From positions 3,596,001 through 3,660,000 of the forward strand of contig NZ_CP015378.1 of the NCBI RefSeq assembly GCF_001629705.1: DNA of 64,000 nt, written 5' to 3'. The notes below the pieces were generated by a model. The model did no database searches. It worked only from the letters and a program-made list of their open reading frames with translations, and was not told the DNA's origin. This document shows, in pieces, positions 15,370 through 23,707 of the stretch; position 1 is the stretch's first letter, and the number at the start of each line of letters is the position of its first letter. The DNA comes from Fictibacillus phosphorivorans (GTDB taxonomy: Bacteria; Bacillota; Bacilli; Bacillales; Fictibacillaceae). A program made the translations under genes and the position numbers.

Positions 15370-17541
15370 ATGCTTAAGCAAAACGTGCAACACTTAATTC
15401 AAGACATGACACTCGAAGAAAAGATCGCGCAGTTGGTTCAGCTTGCTACGCCTTTCTTTAAAGGTTCATCTGATCAAGGCTTCATCACAGGTCCTATGCA
15501 GGAGATGGGGATTACGGATGACGTGATTCGTAATACGGGATCTGTTCTTGGTGGATCAGGAGCTCGTGAAACGCGCAACATTCAAGAAGCACACCTAAAA
15601 GAAAACCGTCATGGCATTCCTTTATTGATGATGGCTGATATTGTACATGGCTTTAAGACGATCTTTCCGGTACCTCTTGCGATCGGTTGTTCATGGGATA
15701 TGGATCTTGCTGAAAAAAGTGCAGAAATCGCAGCGAAAGAAGCATCTGTTTCAGGTGTTCACGTAACGTTCGCGCCAATGGTCGACCTCGTTCGTGACCC
15801 ACGCTGGGGCCGTGTGATGGAATCAACGGGTGAAGATGGTTTCTTGAACAGTGAGTTCGCTCGTGCGTTCGTTCGTGGTTTTCAAGGAACAGATCTCACG
15901 AACGACAAAGACCGTGTTGCAGCTTGCGTGAAGCACTTTGCGGCATATGGCGCTCCTGAAGGCGGACGCGATTATAATACGGTGAACATGTCTGAACGCC
16001 AGCTTCGCGAGTCTTACCTGCCAGCTTATAAAGCAGCGCTTGATGAGGGCTGTGAGATGGTGATGACGGCGTTCAATACAGTGGACGGGATTCCGGCAAC
16101 GGCGAACAAAAAGCTAATGCGCGACCTTCTTCGTGACGAGTGGGGCTTCGATGGTGTGATTATCTCGGACTGGGGTGCTGTAAAAGAGCAGCTTCCGCAC
16201 GGTGTGGCGGAAGACGAAGCAGAAGCGGCGTATAAAGCGCTCACAGCTGGTGTTGACATCGAAATGATGACAACGTGCTACGTCGACCATGTGAAAGAGC
16301 TTGTGGAAAGCGGCAAGTTATCGGAATCTCTCGTTGATGAGTCGGTAGAACGTATTCTAACGTTGAAACAGAAGCTCGGACTTTTTGAAGATCCTTACCG
16401 TGGTGCTGATGAGAAGCGTGCGGAAGAAGTGATTTTGTGCGACGAGCACCGTGATGTTGCACGTGAACTTGCTGCTAAGTCTTGTGTTCTTTTAAAAAAT
16501 GAAGGTAGTGTTCTGCCTCTTCAACCAACACAAAAGATAGCACTGATCGGTCCCTTCGCTACAAATGGTGATTTGATGGGACCTTGGTCGTGGCAAGGTG
16601 CGTTTGATGATGTGGTAAAAGTAGACACAGGTCTGTTGGGTAAACTGACTGATCCATCTCTATTAACCGTTGCGGATGGTTGTGAGGTTGAATCTGTAAC
16701 AACTGAGCAGTTGGAAAAAGCAATTCGTGTTGCGAGTGATGCGGACGTGATCGTGCTCGCACTTGGAGAAGCGTCATTCATGAGTGGTGAAGCGGGATGC
16801 CGTGCTGACATTCGTCTCCCTGAGCCTCAGCTTCAATTGATTCAGGAAATGAAAAAGGTAGGTAAGCCGATCGTAACGGTTCTCTTTAACGGTCGTCCAC
16901 TCGATCTTCATGGTGTGGTAGATCAAGTGGATGCAGTATTAGAAGCTTGGTATCCAGGTACTGAAGCGGGTGCTGCGATCGCTGATCTTTTATTTGGAGA
17001 TGTGAATCCATCTGGTCGTTTATCGATGTCGTTCCCTTATTCAGTTGGTCAGGTGCCGGTTTATTACAATCACTTCAACACCGGTCGTCCGCAGCCGACT
17101 CCAGAAAATAAAGAGCGCTATCTGTCTCATTATCTGGACATTCCGAACGAGCCTCTATTCCCGTTCGGTTTCGGGTTGAGCTATACAGAGTTCAAATATG
17201 ACGATGTGAAGTTGTCGGGTGATGTGCTGACAGAAGATGGAGCGATTACGGCTTCTGTAACCGTTACGAATACAGGCGATGTTGCTGGTGAAGAGCTTGT
17301 TCAGCTATATATCCGTGATATTGCTGGTGATGTTGTTCGTCCGGTTAAAGAGTTAAAAGGGTATAAGAAGATTGTTCTTGAGCCTGGCGCATCTGAAGAG
17401 GTAACTTTTGAGATCACAGAAGAAATGCTTCGCTATCACCATGAGAACCTTGAGTTCAAGAGTGATGCAGGTAAGTTTACGATGTTTATCGGGAAAAACA
17501 GCCATGATGTGGTAAGTGTTCCGTTTAGGTTGGTTAAGTAA
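15370..17541 (+). CDS. GH3 beta-glucosidase-like glycoside hydrolase
   Basis: A 723-residue cytoplasmic enzyme (no signal peptide) with BglX-like order: an N-terminal TIM barrel (about 10-320), an alpha/beta sandwich (about 360-560) and a C-terminal fibronectin III-like domain (about 620-715). The nucleophile is the Asp in VIISDWGAV, and KHFAAYGAPEGGRDYN carries the substrate-binding KH motif. GH3 enzymes release beta-linked glucose (or xylose) from the non-reducing end. Translation begins at ATG after AGGAGG. It stands alone, convergent with the GH35 gene, and shares its operator with the distal GH35 gene 21 kb away. Together with the GH144-type enzyme this fits beta-glucan breakdown, possibly beta-1,2-linked; that substrate is inferred. 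Confidence 0.9.
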   Translation: MLKQNVQHLIQDMTLEEKIAQLVQLATPFFKGSSDQGFITGPMQEMGITDDVIRNTGSVLGGSGARETRNIQEAHLKENRHGIPLLMMADIVHGFKTIFPVPLAIGCSWDMDLAEKSAEIAAKEASVSGVHVTFAPMVDLVRDPRWGRVMESTGEDGFLNSEFARAFVRGFQGTDLTNDKDRVAACVKHFAAYGAPEGGRDYNTVNMSERQLRESYLPAYKAALDEGCEMVMTAFNTVDGIPATANKKLMRDLLRDEWGFDGVIISDWGAVKEQLPHGVAEDEAEAAYKALTAGVDIEMMTTCYVDHVKELVESGKLSESLVDESVERILTLKQKLGLFEDPYRGADEKRAEEVILCDEHRDVARELAAKSCVLLKNEGSVLPLQPTQKIALIGPFATNGDLMGPWSWQGAFDDVVKVDTGLLGKLTDPSLLTVADGCEVESVTTEQLEKAIRVASDADVIVLALGEASFMSGEAGCRADIRLPEPQLQLIQEMKKVGKPIVTVLFNGRPLDLHGVVDQVDAVLEAWYPGTEAGAAIADLLFGDVNPSGRLSMSFPYSVGQVPVYYNHFNTGRPQPTPENKERYLSHYLDIPNEPLFPFGFGLSYTEFKYDDVKLSGDVLTEDGAITASVTVTNTGDVAGEELVQLYIRDIAGDVVRPVKELKGYKKIVLEPGASEEVTFEITEEMLRYHHENLEFKSDAGKFTMFIGKNSHDVVSVPFRLVK

Positions 17542-17553
17542 TATAGTAAGTGA

Positions 17554-17584
17554 GGACTGCTCGTGTGTTGAGCAGTCCTTTTTG
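17554..17584 (+). terminator. terminator of the GH3 gene
   Basis: A 9-bp perfect stem (17554-17562 with 17570-17578) and a T5 run. Confidence 0.9.
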
Positions 17585-17592
17585 TGTGTTCT

Positions 17593-17746
17593 ACGGTACG
17601 TGTTTTTATATTTATTACGCGTTCACCGGTAATTGGGGTGTGACCACCTGTAAAGTGTGTTTTTTCACCGATAAATCCTCCGTGACCACCTGAAACTTGT
17701 AGACTATCACCGCTAAAAGGGCTTTCACCACCGGTAAACACTCCAC
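17593..17746 (+). repeat. phased hairpin-array element, copy 2 (CACC type)
   Basis: Core at 17593-17620, then six exact 21-bp units at 17621-17746, opening with GTTCACCGGTAA, GACCACCTGTAAA, TTTCACCGATAAA, GACCACCTGAAA, TATCACCGCTAAA and CACCACCGGTAAA. The core stem reads ACGTGT with ACGCGT, a G-U pair on this strand. It starts 9 bases after the GH3 terminator, between convergent genes. Confidence 0.9.
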
Positions 17747-17785
17747 ACAAGCTGAAAGACCAGCTAAACAGCTCCGCTCAACAAA

Positions 17786-17826
17786 AAAAGCCCTTGAGAG
17801 CTTCCAAACACAGCTCCCAAGGCCTC
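17786..17826 (-). terminator. terminator of the proximal GH35 gene
   Basis: GCCCTTGAGAGCT pairs with AGCTCCCAAGGC around an 8-base loop. Seven T follow on the minus strand. Confidence 0.85.
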
Positions 17827-17846
17827 TTTACTACTTTGAACGCTAA

Positions 17847-20258
17847 CTATCCAACCAAAACCCGCAACTGATCATCCACCTTCGCATGTTTATTGCTGCG
17901 AACGAGCGTCAATTCTTCATTTTCTTCAATGACATAATCAGCACTCGGTAAAATCTTTGTTCCAGAGTCAAACGCGATTACATCTTCCACTTGTGTTAGG
18001 CGGAAATCGATATACTCTTCATTTACACCGGTAATTTCAGCAGTTGCATAAGCTATTCTCACACGTCCAACCGATAGATTCATAGGCAGCATCACACCGT
18101 CTTTGCTCTGCAACAACAGCTTCCTTCCACCTAACAACGCTACGCCATCTTCATAAAGAGTGAATTCTTTATCGAATCCGTCTAGGTTCAACAGATGAAG
18201 GAAACGCTCACCTTCTGCGTCAACTGTCGATGTCATAAAGATGCCGTGGTGTGGACAATCATGTGTTAGTTTCGCACGACTTCCTAATCGTTCGAGAGCG
18301 TTTTTAAAGAAAGGCAGATCGCAGCGATAGAAGCTGGCGATCACAATCGCGCGTCCATTCCCCACTTCAGACTCAAACCCACACACATCATCCGATCCGT
18401 ACACTCTAAGAATCGGAGTCACATTCGCTCCAACTTCAAAACGCTGAACAAATCCTGAACGAATCTCTGGCTGAGCTGAAGCCCAGTTGTCACCATAGAT
18501 AGAAAGGTAGTTTCCGTGACCATCACGGCTTATTCCATTATACGTAACACCAAGCGCTTCAGCTAACAGCGTACATTCTTTCCCTTCCATATCAAAAAGA
18601 GGAACCTCACCGTATAGCAGAATGCTCCCACCTGCGTTTAAATAGTTTACAAGTTTCTCTTGAATCGCACTGTCCATGTAACGAGCGGATGGCAGCGCTA
18701 GGACAGGGGTTTTCGTCACATCCAGGGGTTTGTTCTGCACATCAACCGCTGTAAAACGATAACCGTTAAGCAGCATCGCACGGCCCATGATTTCCCACGC
18801 GCCAGCACCGCGGTTCGCCTCGATGTTCGAGAGGATCTCACGCATCACTTCACTCTTCGGATAACGATATTCGGTCATATAATAATCCGGGATGAACGCG
18901 AATGATACTTCATCTCTTTCTTCGTTCATACGCGCGAGTTTATCACTCACCGCCATCACACTTTGGTTCACGCGAGACATACGCGGAAACGTATAGTTGT
19001 AGTCGCCTTCTGGACCGATTGGCGCTGCGAAACCATGACGCTCACCTGTTGAGGCGATGCGATCGTTCCCATCGTCAACAAGCGTATCAAGTCTCGCATT
19101 TTTACCGCCAGCAAACAGATAATAGTTGATGAGTCGGTTTCCTTGAGCAAGACACATTCTAAACTTAAAATCTGCAGCTGATGGATCATAGCGCTCACCT
19201 AGCGTCTCACCAAAGTTCCCGTCACCACAGTTGAACTCCACAGACGTTAACGGCTGATCCTCGTTATGAACGGCTTCCATCAGACCGTTGATGATGTAGA
19301 GGTCCTGGAAAGTTTTCATGTCAAGATCGCCAAAATAAATATCAGAACCCGAGATATATCCAGGTCCTTGGTTATACGTTTCATACAGCTGACTGATTCC
19401 GATCGGATACGTGAACCCACGTCCTCCACCCGTTCCGTGGATGTTTACGACGAACGGAATGTCTTTCACACCGAACTCTTCTGCGTACTCTCTTAAAATC
19501 GCGATATATTTGGCGAAGCGGTAGCGCATGTAATAGCCTAGATCCTTTAACAGTTGCGCTGCATACTCTTCTTTCGGAGAGCGGAATGCAGTGTTTCGTT
19601 CAGCACTTTCTTCCAACGGAAACGGATAGCGGTCAGAAACGTTATCTCCGTATCGTTCACTCAACCAATTTGATAAATCGTTCAGCACGTTGTCCGTCAG
19701 ATCTGGTGTGTTGCTCACCCATGACAGCATGCCGATCTCATTATCAAGCTGAAACGCGATGATTTTTCCGCCGTTCGGATAGATGCGCGGCGTAACAATC
19801 TCCATCACTTTTTCATAATACTTGCGAACTTCTTGTAAAAATCCTGGTGCGAGATAATCGACAGTCGGTGTCGTTGGTTCGCTTTCGTCCCAACCAACCG
19901 GAATAATCTCCGGATGCTTCTCATACACCCAATATGGCAGTCCTTCGTTTTTCATCTCGGCCATGATGAACGGACCGGGACGAACGAAGAAATAAAAGCC
20001 GTTTTCCGTACAAAGGTCGATGAACCCGGCGAGGTCTGTTTCAGGACGTGTTTTACCCGTAAAATCAAACTGCCCTTCGACCGGCTCATGCCAAAGCCAT
20101 GGCACATAAGTGGCCACGGCGTTACAACCTGTTTCTTTTAGTTTATCTAAACGGTCTTGCCAATCGCTTTTATCAAGACGGTAATAATGAATCTCACCGC
20201 ACGTGATCAGAACGGGCTTACCGTCGATGATGATCTGTTTGTTTTTAATCTCAATCAT
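17847..20258 (-). CDS. GH35 beta-galactosidase-like glycoside hydrolase (proximal copy)
   Basis: An 803-residue protein without a signal peptide. The GH35 barrel fills about 1-345 (GEIHYYRLDKSDWQDRL...NAVATYVPWLWHEP). The acid/base is E174 (QLDNEIGM) and the nucleophile is probably E341 (TSVEFNCGDG). The C-terminal half is beta-rich. GH35 enzymes remove terminal beta-galactose, but bacterial members of this long form also include other exo-glycosidases. The start overlaps the end of the PF10091 gene by 4 bases (ATGA type), so the two are translationally coupled. It is a distant paralogue of the second GH35 at 34.4-36.8 kb with the same length and layout. Last gene of the long minus-strand run. 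Confidence 0.87.
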   Translation of the reverse strand: MIEIKNKQIIIDGKPVLITCGEIHYYRLDKSDWQDRLDKLKETGCNAVATYVPWLWHEPVEGQFDFTGKTRPETDLAGFIDLCTENGFYFFVRPGPFIMAEMKNEGLPYWVYEKHPEIIPVGWDESEPTTPTVDYLAPGFLQEVRKYYEKVMEIVTPRIYPNGGKIIAFQLDNEIGMLSWVSNTPDLTDNVLNDLSNWLSERYGDNVSDRYPFPLEESAERNTAFRSPKEEYAAQLLKDLGYYMRYRFAKYIAILREYAEEFGVKDIPFVVNIHGTGGGRGFTYPIGISQLYETYNQGPGYISGSDIYFGDLDMKTFQDLYIINGLMEAVHNEDQPLTSVEFNCGDGNFGETLGERYDPSAADFKFRMCLAQGNRLINYYLFAGGKNARLDTLVDDGNDRIASTGERHGFAAPIGPEGDYNYTFPRMSRVNQSVMAVSDKLARMNEERDEVSFAFIPDYYMTEYRYPKSEVMREILSNIEANRGAGAWEIMGRAMLLNGYRFTAVDVQNKPLDVTKTPVLALPSARYMDSAIQEKLVNYLNAGGSILLYGEVPLFDMEGKECTLLAEALGVTYNGISRDGHGNYLSIYGDNWASAQPEIRSGFVQRFEVGANVTPILRVYGSDDVCGFESEVGNGRAIVIASFYRCDLPFFKNALERLGSRAKLTHDCPHHGIFMTSTVDAEGERFLHLLNLDGFDKEFTLYEDGVALLGGRKLLLQSKDGVMLPMNLSVGRVRIAYATAEITGVNEEYIDFRLTQVEDVIAFDSGTKILPSADYVIEENEELTLVRSNKHAKVDDQLRVLVG

Positions 20259-21475
20259 TTAACAGGACTTCCTTCTGTCTTTTTCCACCCTAACAAGTCA
20301 GCACCTTGTTTCACAAACTTATTTTTCATAAAAAGATCCCACACGAGACCTGATTGATAGTTTTCGATCATAAGAAGCGTGATACCCTTGTCGATTCCGA
20401 TTACATGGTCTGAATACCAAGCTGGCGTTACGTCCAGGTTATAAGAATCTTGGAAACCATACTCACCCCAAAGCTGAGGATGCTCTTCGTAAAAATACTT
20501 CATCGCTGCGATGGACTCTTCTGGTGTGAACACGATTGATCCCGCTGCTCCCGTCGGTGCGATCGTACCTTCTAGTTCAGGTTCACAACCTTCATAATAA
20601 GGAGGAGCTCCTGGAACACGGTAGCCGGTCGGACTCGCACAAGCCGTTAAGCCCCAAGCATTCTCGTGATACGTCTTGAACTCACTTGATTTTTCTTTAC
20701 AGAACGCACGGTTCGCAAGAGATGCTTTTACCGAGTTTTCGTACCAATTGATTCCGTCTCCGTCGACGATATCTCTAAAATCGATGAACGCATGCGAATA
20801 TTGGTGAACGAACATCGCGTTTCCTGGCGCGTGAATGTATTCGTAATCTTTGTACGTCCCTTTTCTGCGCTCGAAGCCGTCATAAATTTTTGCCGGAACT
20901 GGATGTGTAGGAGATGCCACGCCAAGCACATACGTCATCATCTGCTCCGCGTACATATCCCAATGGTGGAAGCCGCCCGTTTCCGGGTTATAGCCCATGT
21001 AGAACTGGTTCACCGGCTCATCATAATACACGTTCCAATCGATGCGCGCGTAAATTTCCTCGAAAAGCTCCGCGATTTCTCCGCCAAAGTATTCAGCAGA
21101 AGTTACGGCACCACATAGGAAGATTCCCGTATCGATGATCGACGCGCAGTCATACCACTCTTCGTTTTTCTTTGCTGTCTGCACGTTTAAGAAATGATAA
21201 AAGAAACCGCTCGCGTGTTCCACGTTGTTCAAGAACGTTTCAAGCGTCCCTTTCGTACGCTCGTACCCTTCTTCTTTCGTGATCCAGCCGCGCTCGATTC
21301 CGATGATGATCGCCGTTAATCCGAACCCGTTTGATGCGATACTTGCTACTTTTTTGTTCGCTGACTGATCCAGGATCAACCCGTATCCTGGGCTGTTTTT
21401 ATCCGTGTTTGCTTCGTTCCAAAAGAAATCAAAGCATCCTTTTGCTTCAAGGTCCAATAGTTTTTGTGTATCCAT
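20255..21475 (-). CDS. PF10091 glucoamylase-like / GH144-type glucanase
   Basis: A 406-residue (alpha/alpha)6-barrel protein without a signal peptide. The family signatures are all visible: SIASNGFGLTAIIIGIERGWI near the start, DTGIFLCGAVTSAEYF, ASPTHPVP, FVHQYSHAFIDFRDI, ENAWGLTACASP, GTIAPTGAAGSI and GIDKGITLLMIENYQSGLVW. GH144, within this Pfam family, holds endo-beta-1,2-glucanases and sophorose-releasing enzymes, so activity on beta-1,2-glucan is a reasonable guess but not proven. It overlaps the GH35 start by 4 bases. Repeat element copy 3 lies between its start and the upstream permease gene. Confidence 0.82.
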   Translation of the reverse strand: MDTQKLLDLEAKGCFDFFWNEANTDKNSPGYGLILDQSANKKVASIASNGFGLTAIIIGIERGWITKEEGYERTKGTLETFLNNVEHASGFFYHFLNVQTAKKNEEWYDCASIIDTGIFLCGAVTSAEYFGGEIAELFEEIYARIDWNVYYDEPVNQFYMGYNPETGGFHHWDMYAEQMMTYVLGVASPTHPVPAKIYDGFERRKGTYKDYEYIHAPGNAMFVHQYSHAFIDFRDIVDGDGINWYENSVKASLANRAFCKEKSSEFKTYHENAWGLTACASPTGYRVPGAPPYYEGCEPELEGTIAPTGAAGSIVFTPEESIAAMKYFYEEHPQLWGEYGFQDSYNLDVTPAWYSDHVIGIDKGITLLMIENYQSGLVWDLFMKNKFVKQGADLLGWKKTEGSPVK

Positions 21476-21578
21476 CGTTAGATCTCCTCTCGTTTTACCT
21501 TAATTAGAAAAGCGAGACAGCTAGTTACCGTGTGCTGCCCCGTTAGATTTGGTTTTATAGTGAAGAGAGTCAGGTTTT

Positions 21579-21733
21579 ACGGTACGTGTTTTTATAATCT
21601 ATTACGCGTTCACCGGTAAATGAGTCGGTTTCACCGCTAAATGGGTAGTTTTCACCTGAAAGAAGTCTATGACCACCTGTAAAACATCACGTTTCACCTG
21701 AAAAGTCACTCCCACCATCTGAACCGCCTACAA
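21579..21733 (+). repeat. phased hairpin-array element, copy 3 (CACC type)
   Basis: Core at 21579-21607, with ACGTGT/ACGCGT arms. Six 21-bp units at 21608-21733 open with GTTCACCGGTAAA, TTTCACCGCTAAA, TTTCACCTGAAA, GACCACCTGTAAA, TTTCACCTGAAA and CACCATCTGAAC. It lies in the 405-bp gap between two minus-strand genes. No clear terminator was seen at 21740-21880; a stray CCACCTGAAACTC at about 21768 is out of phase. Confidence 0.9.
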
Positions 21734-21880
21734 CTAGCTCTTACGCACATGATTTACCTACTCACAACCACCTGAAACTCCCTCACGACACATACTTCAT
21801 CCGCTCGGACGCCATAAAACAGACTTCCTCACATAATCTCATTCATTTATCATCAATAAACATCCAAAAATACAGTCGTT

Positions 21881-22840
21881 TTACTCCCCAGTAATCCCCG
21901 AACGGTCCACACCTTCAACAAACCAGCGCTGCGTGATAAAGTACACGATCAATAATGGAAGAATCGACAGGACCGTTCCTGCCATCTTGATTCCTTCGTT
22001 CAACTGGTTCCCACCCGATACTCCCATCTCAGCTGGGAACATCTGCTGATACGTCGCGACGAACTTCTGCAGCTGCAGCGGTAATGTTGTTAACGCATCT
22101 CCAAAATAGATCGCCGCCAGATACGTTTCGTTCCAATACCAAACGAACGAGAACAAAAATGAGATGATGATCGCCGGCAATGCCATTGGTAAGGCGATCG
22201 TGAAAAAGATTCGAAAATGTCCTGCTCCATCTAGCTGAGCTGCTTCTTCCAATGCTTTTGGCACGGCTCTAAAAAACTGATAAAAGATCAGGATAAAGAT
22301 CGCGCTGTTCAAACCTTGACCGAACGTTGCCGGAAGCAAGAACGCACTCAAACTGCCGAGGATATTCAGCTCATTAAAGAAGATGTATCTTGGGATGAGC
22401 GTCACCTGCGGCGGGATGATGAACGTTGCAAGCACTAGAACGAACATGATCTTTTTACCGCGAAACTCAAATCGAGCGAGTCCGTATCCGACTACTGCTG
22501 CAACAGCTGTTTGCGCCAACGCAGGCAAAACGGTTACATACAACGTTTCCATCAGTGTTGAGAAAAAGTTTAGAACTTTGTTCGCCTGCTCATAGTTACC
22601 GGTATAAAACTGTGTTGGAATCCAGTTTACGAGTGGATTCAACAGATCATCTAAACTTTTAAAGCTGTACACACCCATGTAGAGAAGCGGATAGAGATAC
22701 ACGAATCCGATCCCCACCAAGAGTCCGTAGATCAAGAGCTTATATAGAAGACCATCCGTCCCCTGCATGCCCAAAAACATGCGTTTTGTTCTTAAGTAAT
22801 ACTTGTTCACTTGCTGTGTTTTGGTTTGCACATTGATCAC
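21881..22840 (-). CDS. CUT1 carbohydrate ABC transporter permease (MalG-like)
   Basis: A 319-residue inner-membrane permease with about six membrane segments. The cytoplasmic EAA loop that docks the ATPase reads ALEEAAQLDGAGHFRIFFTIALPM. MalG-type members form a heterodimer with a MalF-type partner, here the gene just upstream (6-base gap). The start appears to be GTG at 22840, only 2 bases from AGAGGAT; a GTG three codons later is an alternative. No ATPase is encoded nearby. It probably imports an oligosaccharide released from the glycan that the neighbouring GH35 and GH144-type enzymes act on. Confidence 0.87.
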   Translation of the reverse strand: MINVQTKTQQVNKYYLRTKRMFLGMQGTDGLLYKLLIYGLLVGIGFVYLYPLLYMGVYSFKSLDDLLNPLVNWIPTQFYTGNYEQANKVLNFFSTLMETLYVTVLPALAQTAVAAVVGYGLARFEFRGKKIMFVLVLATFIIPPQVTLIPRYIFFNELNILGSLSAFLLPATFGQGLNSAIFILIFYQFFRAVPKALEEAAQLDGAGHFRIFFTIALPMALPAIIISFLFSFVWYWNETYLAAIYFGDALTTLPLQLQKFVATYQQMFPAEMGVSGGNQLNEGIKMAGTVLSILPLLIVYFITQRWFVEGVDRSGITGE

Positions 22841-22846
22841 ATCCTC

Positions 22847-23707
22847 TTAGGTGTATTTTTTCTTTCTTTTTACCGTCATCACACCGACCGCGATCGCAAG
22901 CGCCGCGGCGATGATCAGGAAGTAGATCCAAGATAGTGCTGAAGCATAGCCATAACCTGTGTCTACTTTAAACATGTTCTTCTGAATATGTTCGATGATC
23001 GGATTCAGCGAGAATACCGAATACGTTACGATCGTGTAGATCAAGTTAACGATGATCATCGGCGTCAGACTTGGCAGGGTGATCTTCCAAAAGAACTCCC
23101 AGTTGCTCGCACCGTCAATCTTTGCCGCTTCAAAGATCTGCTTGTCCATCTTTTGAAGTGCAGCTAAGAAAATTAAGATCTGTACGCCTGAATACCACAG
23201 GATTACGATCAGGTTTTTTATTAAATACAATAAGATCCCGTTAAAGAAACCATCCGGGTTATCATTTAACGCCTGATAGATCGCGTACTGTTCAATAGAA
23301 GGAATTGTCGTGATTCCTTGATCGATCAGCTCTTTGATCACCGGTCCGCTCGCGATGATAACGGGCAGAAAGAAAATCGTACGGAACAATCCGCGGAACT
23401 TGATTTTTTGGTTCAACAATAGAGCAATGATCAATGAAAAGACGATGATGATCGGAACCGAGATGACCATCTCTTCTAGGTATTTTAGGACGCGGTCTAC
23501 GAACGTTCCATCGACCGAAAACGCGTATTCATAGTTTCCAAAGCTCACAAAGTTCGTTTTGATACCATCCGTCGTTATCTTTACTTCCTGAAAGCTTAAA
23601 AAGAGCGAGTAAAGAAGCGGAAACGCCGTAAAGACGAGAAAGCCGATGATCCATGGTGAAACAAACAGCAATCCTGTAAGATTTCTGTTATTGCCTAGTC
23701 GTTTCAT
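22847..23707 (-). CDS. CUT1 sugar ABC transporter permease (MalF/UgpA-like)
   Basis: A 286-residue membrane protein with six hydrophobic segments. The EAA loop is IFEAAKIDGASNWEFFWKITLPSL. The N-terminus (LLFVSPWIIGFLVFTAFPLLYSLFLSF) is typical of the MalF/UgpA partner. It overlaps the end of the DUF5696 gene by 20 bases and is followed 6 bases later by the MalG-like gene, so all three are one transcript. It belongs to the second of two permease pairs in this locus. Confidence 0.87.
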   Translation of the reverse strand: MKRLGNNRNLTGLLFVSPWIIGFLVFTAFPLLYSLFLSFQEVKITTDGIKTNFVSFGNYEYAFSVDGTFVDRVLKYLEEMVISVPIIIVFSLIIALLLNQKIKFRGLFRTIFFLPVIIASGPVIKELIDQGITTIPSIEQYAIYQALNDNPDGFFNGILLYLIKNLIVILWYSGVQILIFLAALQKMDKQIFEAAKIDGASNWEFFWKITLPSLTPMIIVNLIYTIVTYSVFSLNPIIEHIQKNMFKVDTGYGYASALSWIYFLIIAAALAIAVGVMTVKRKKKYT

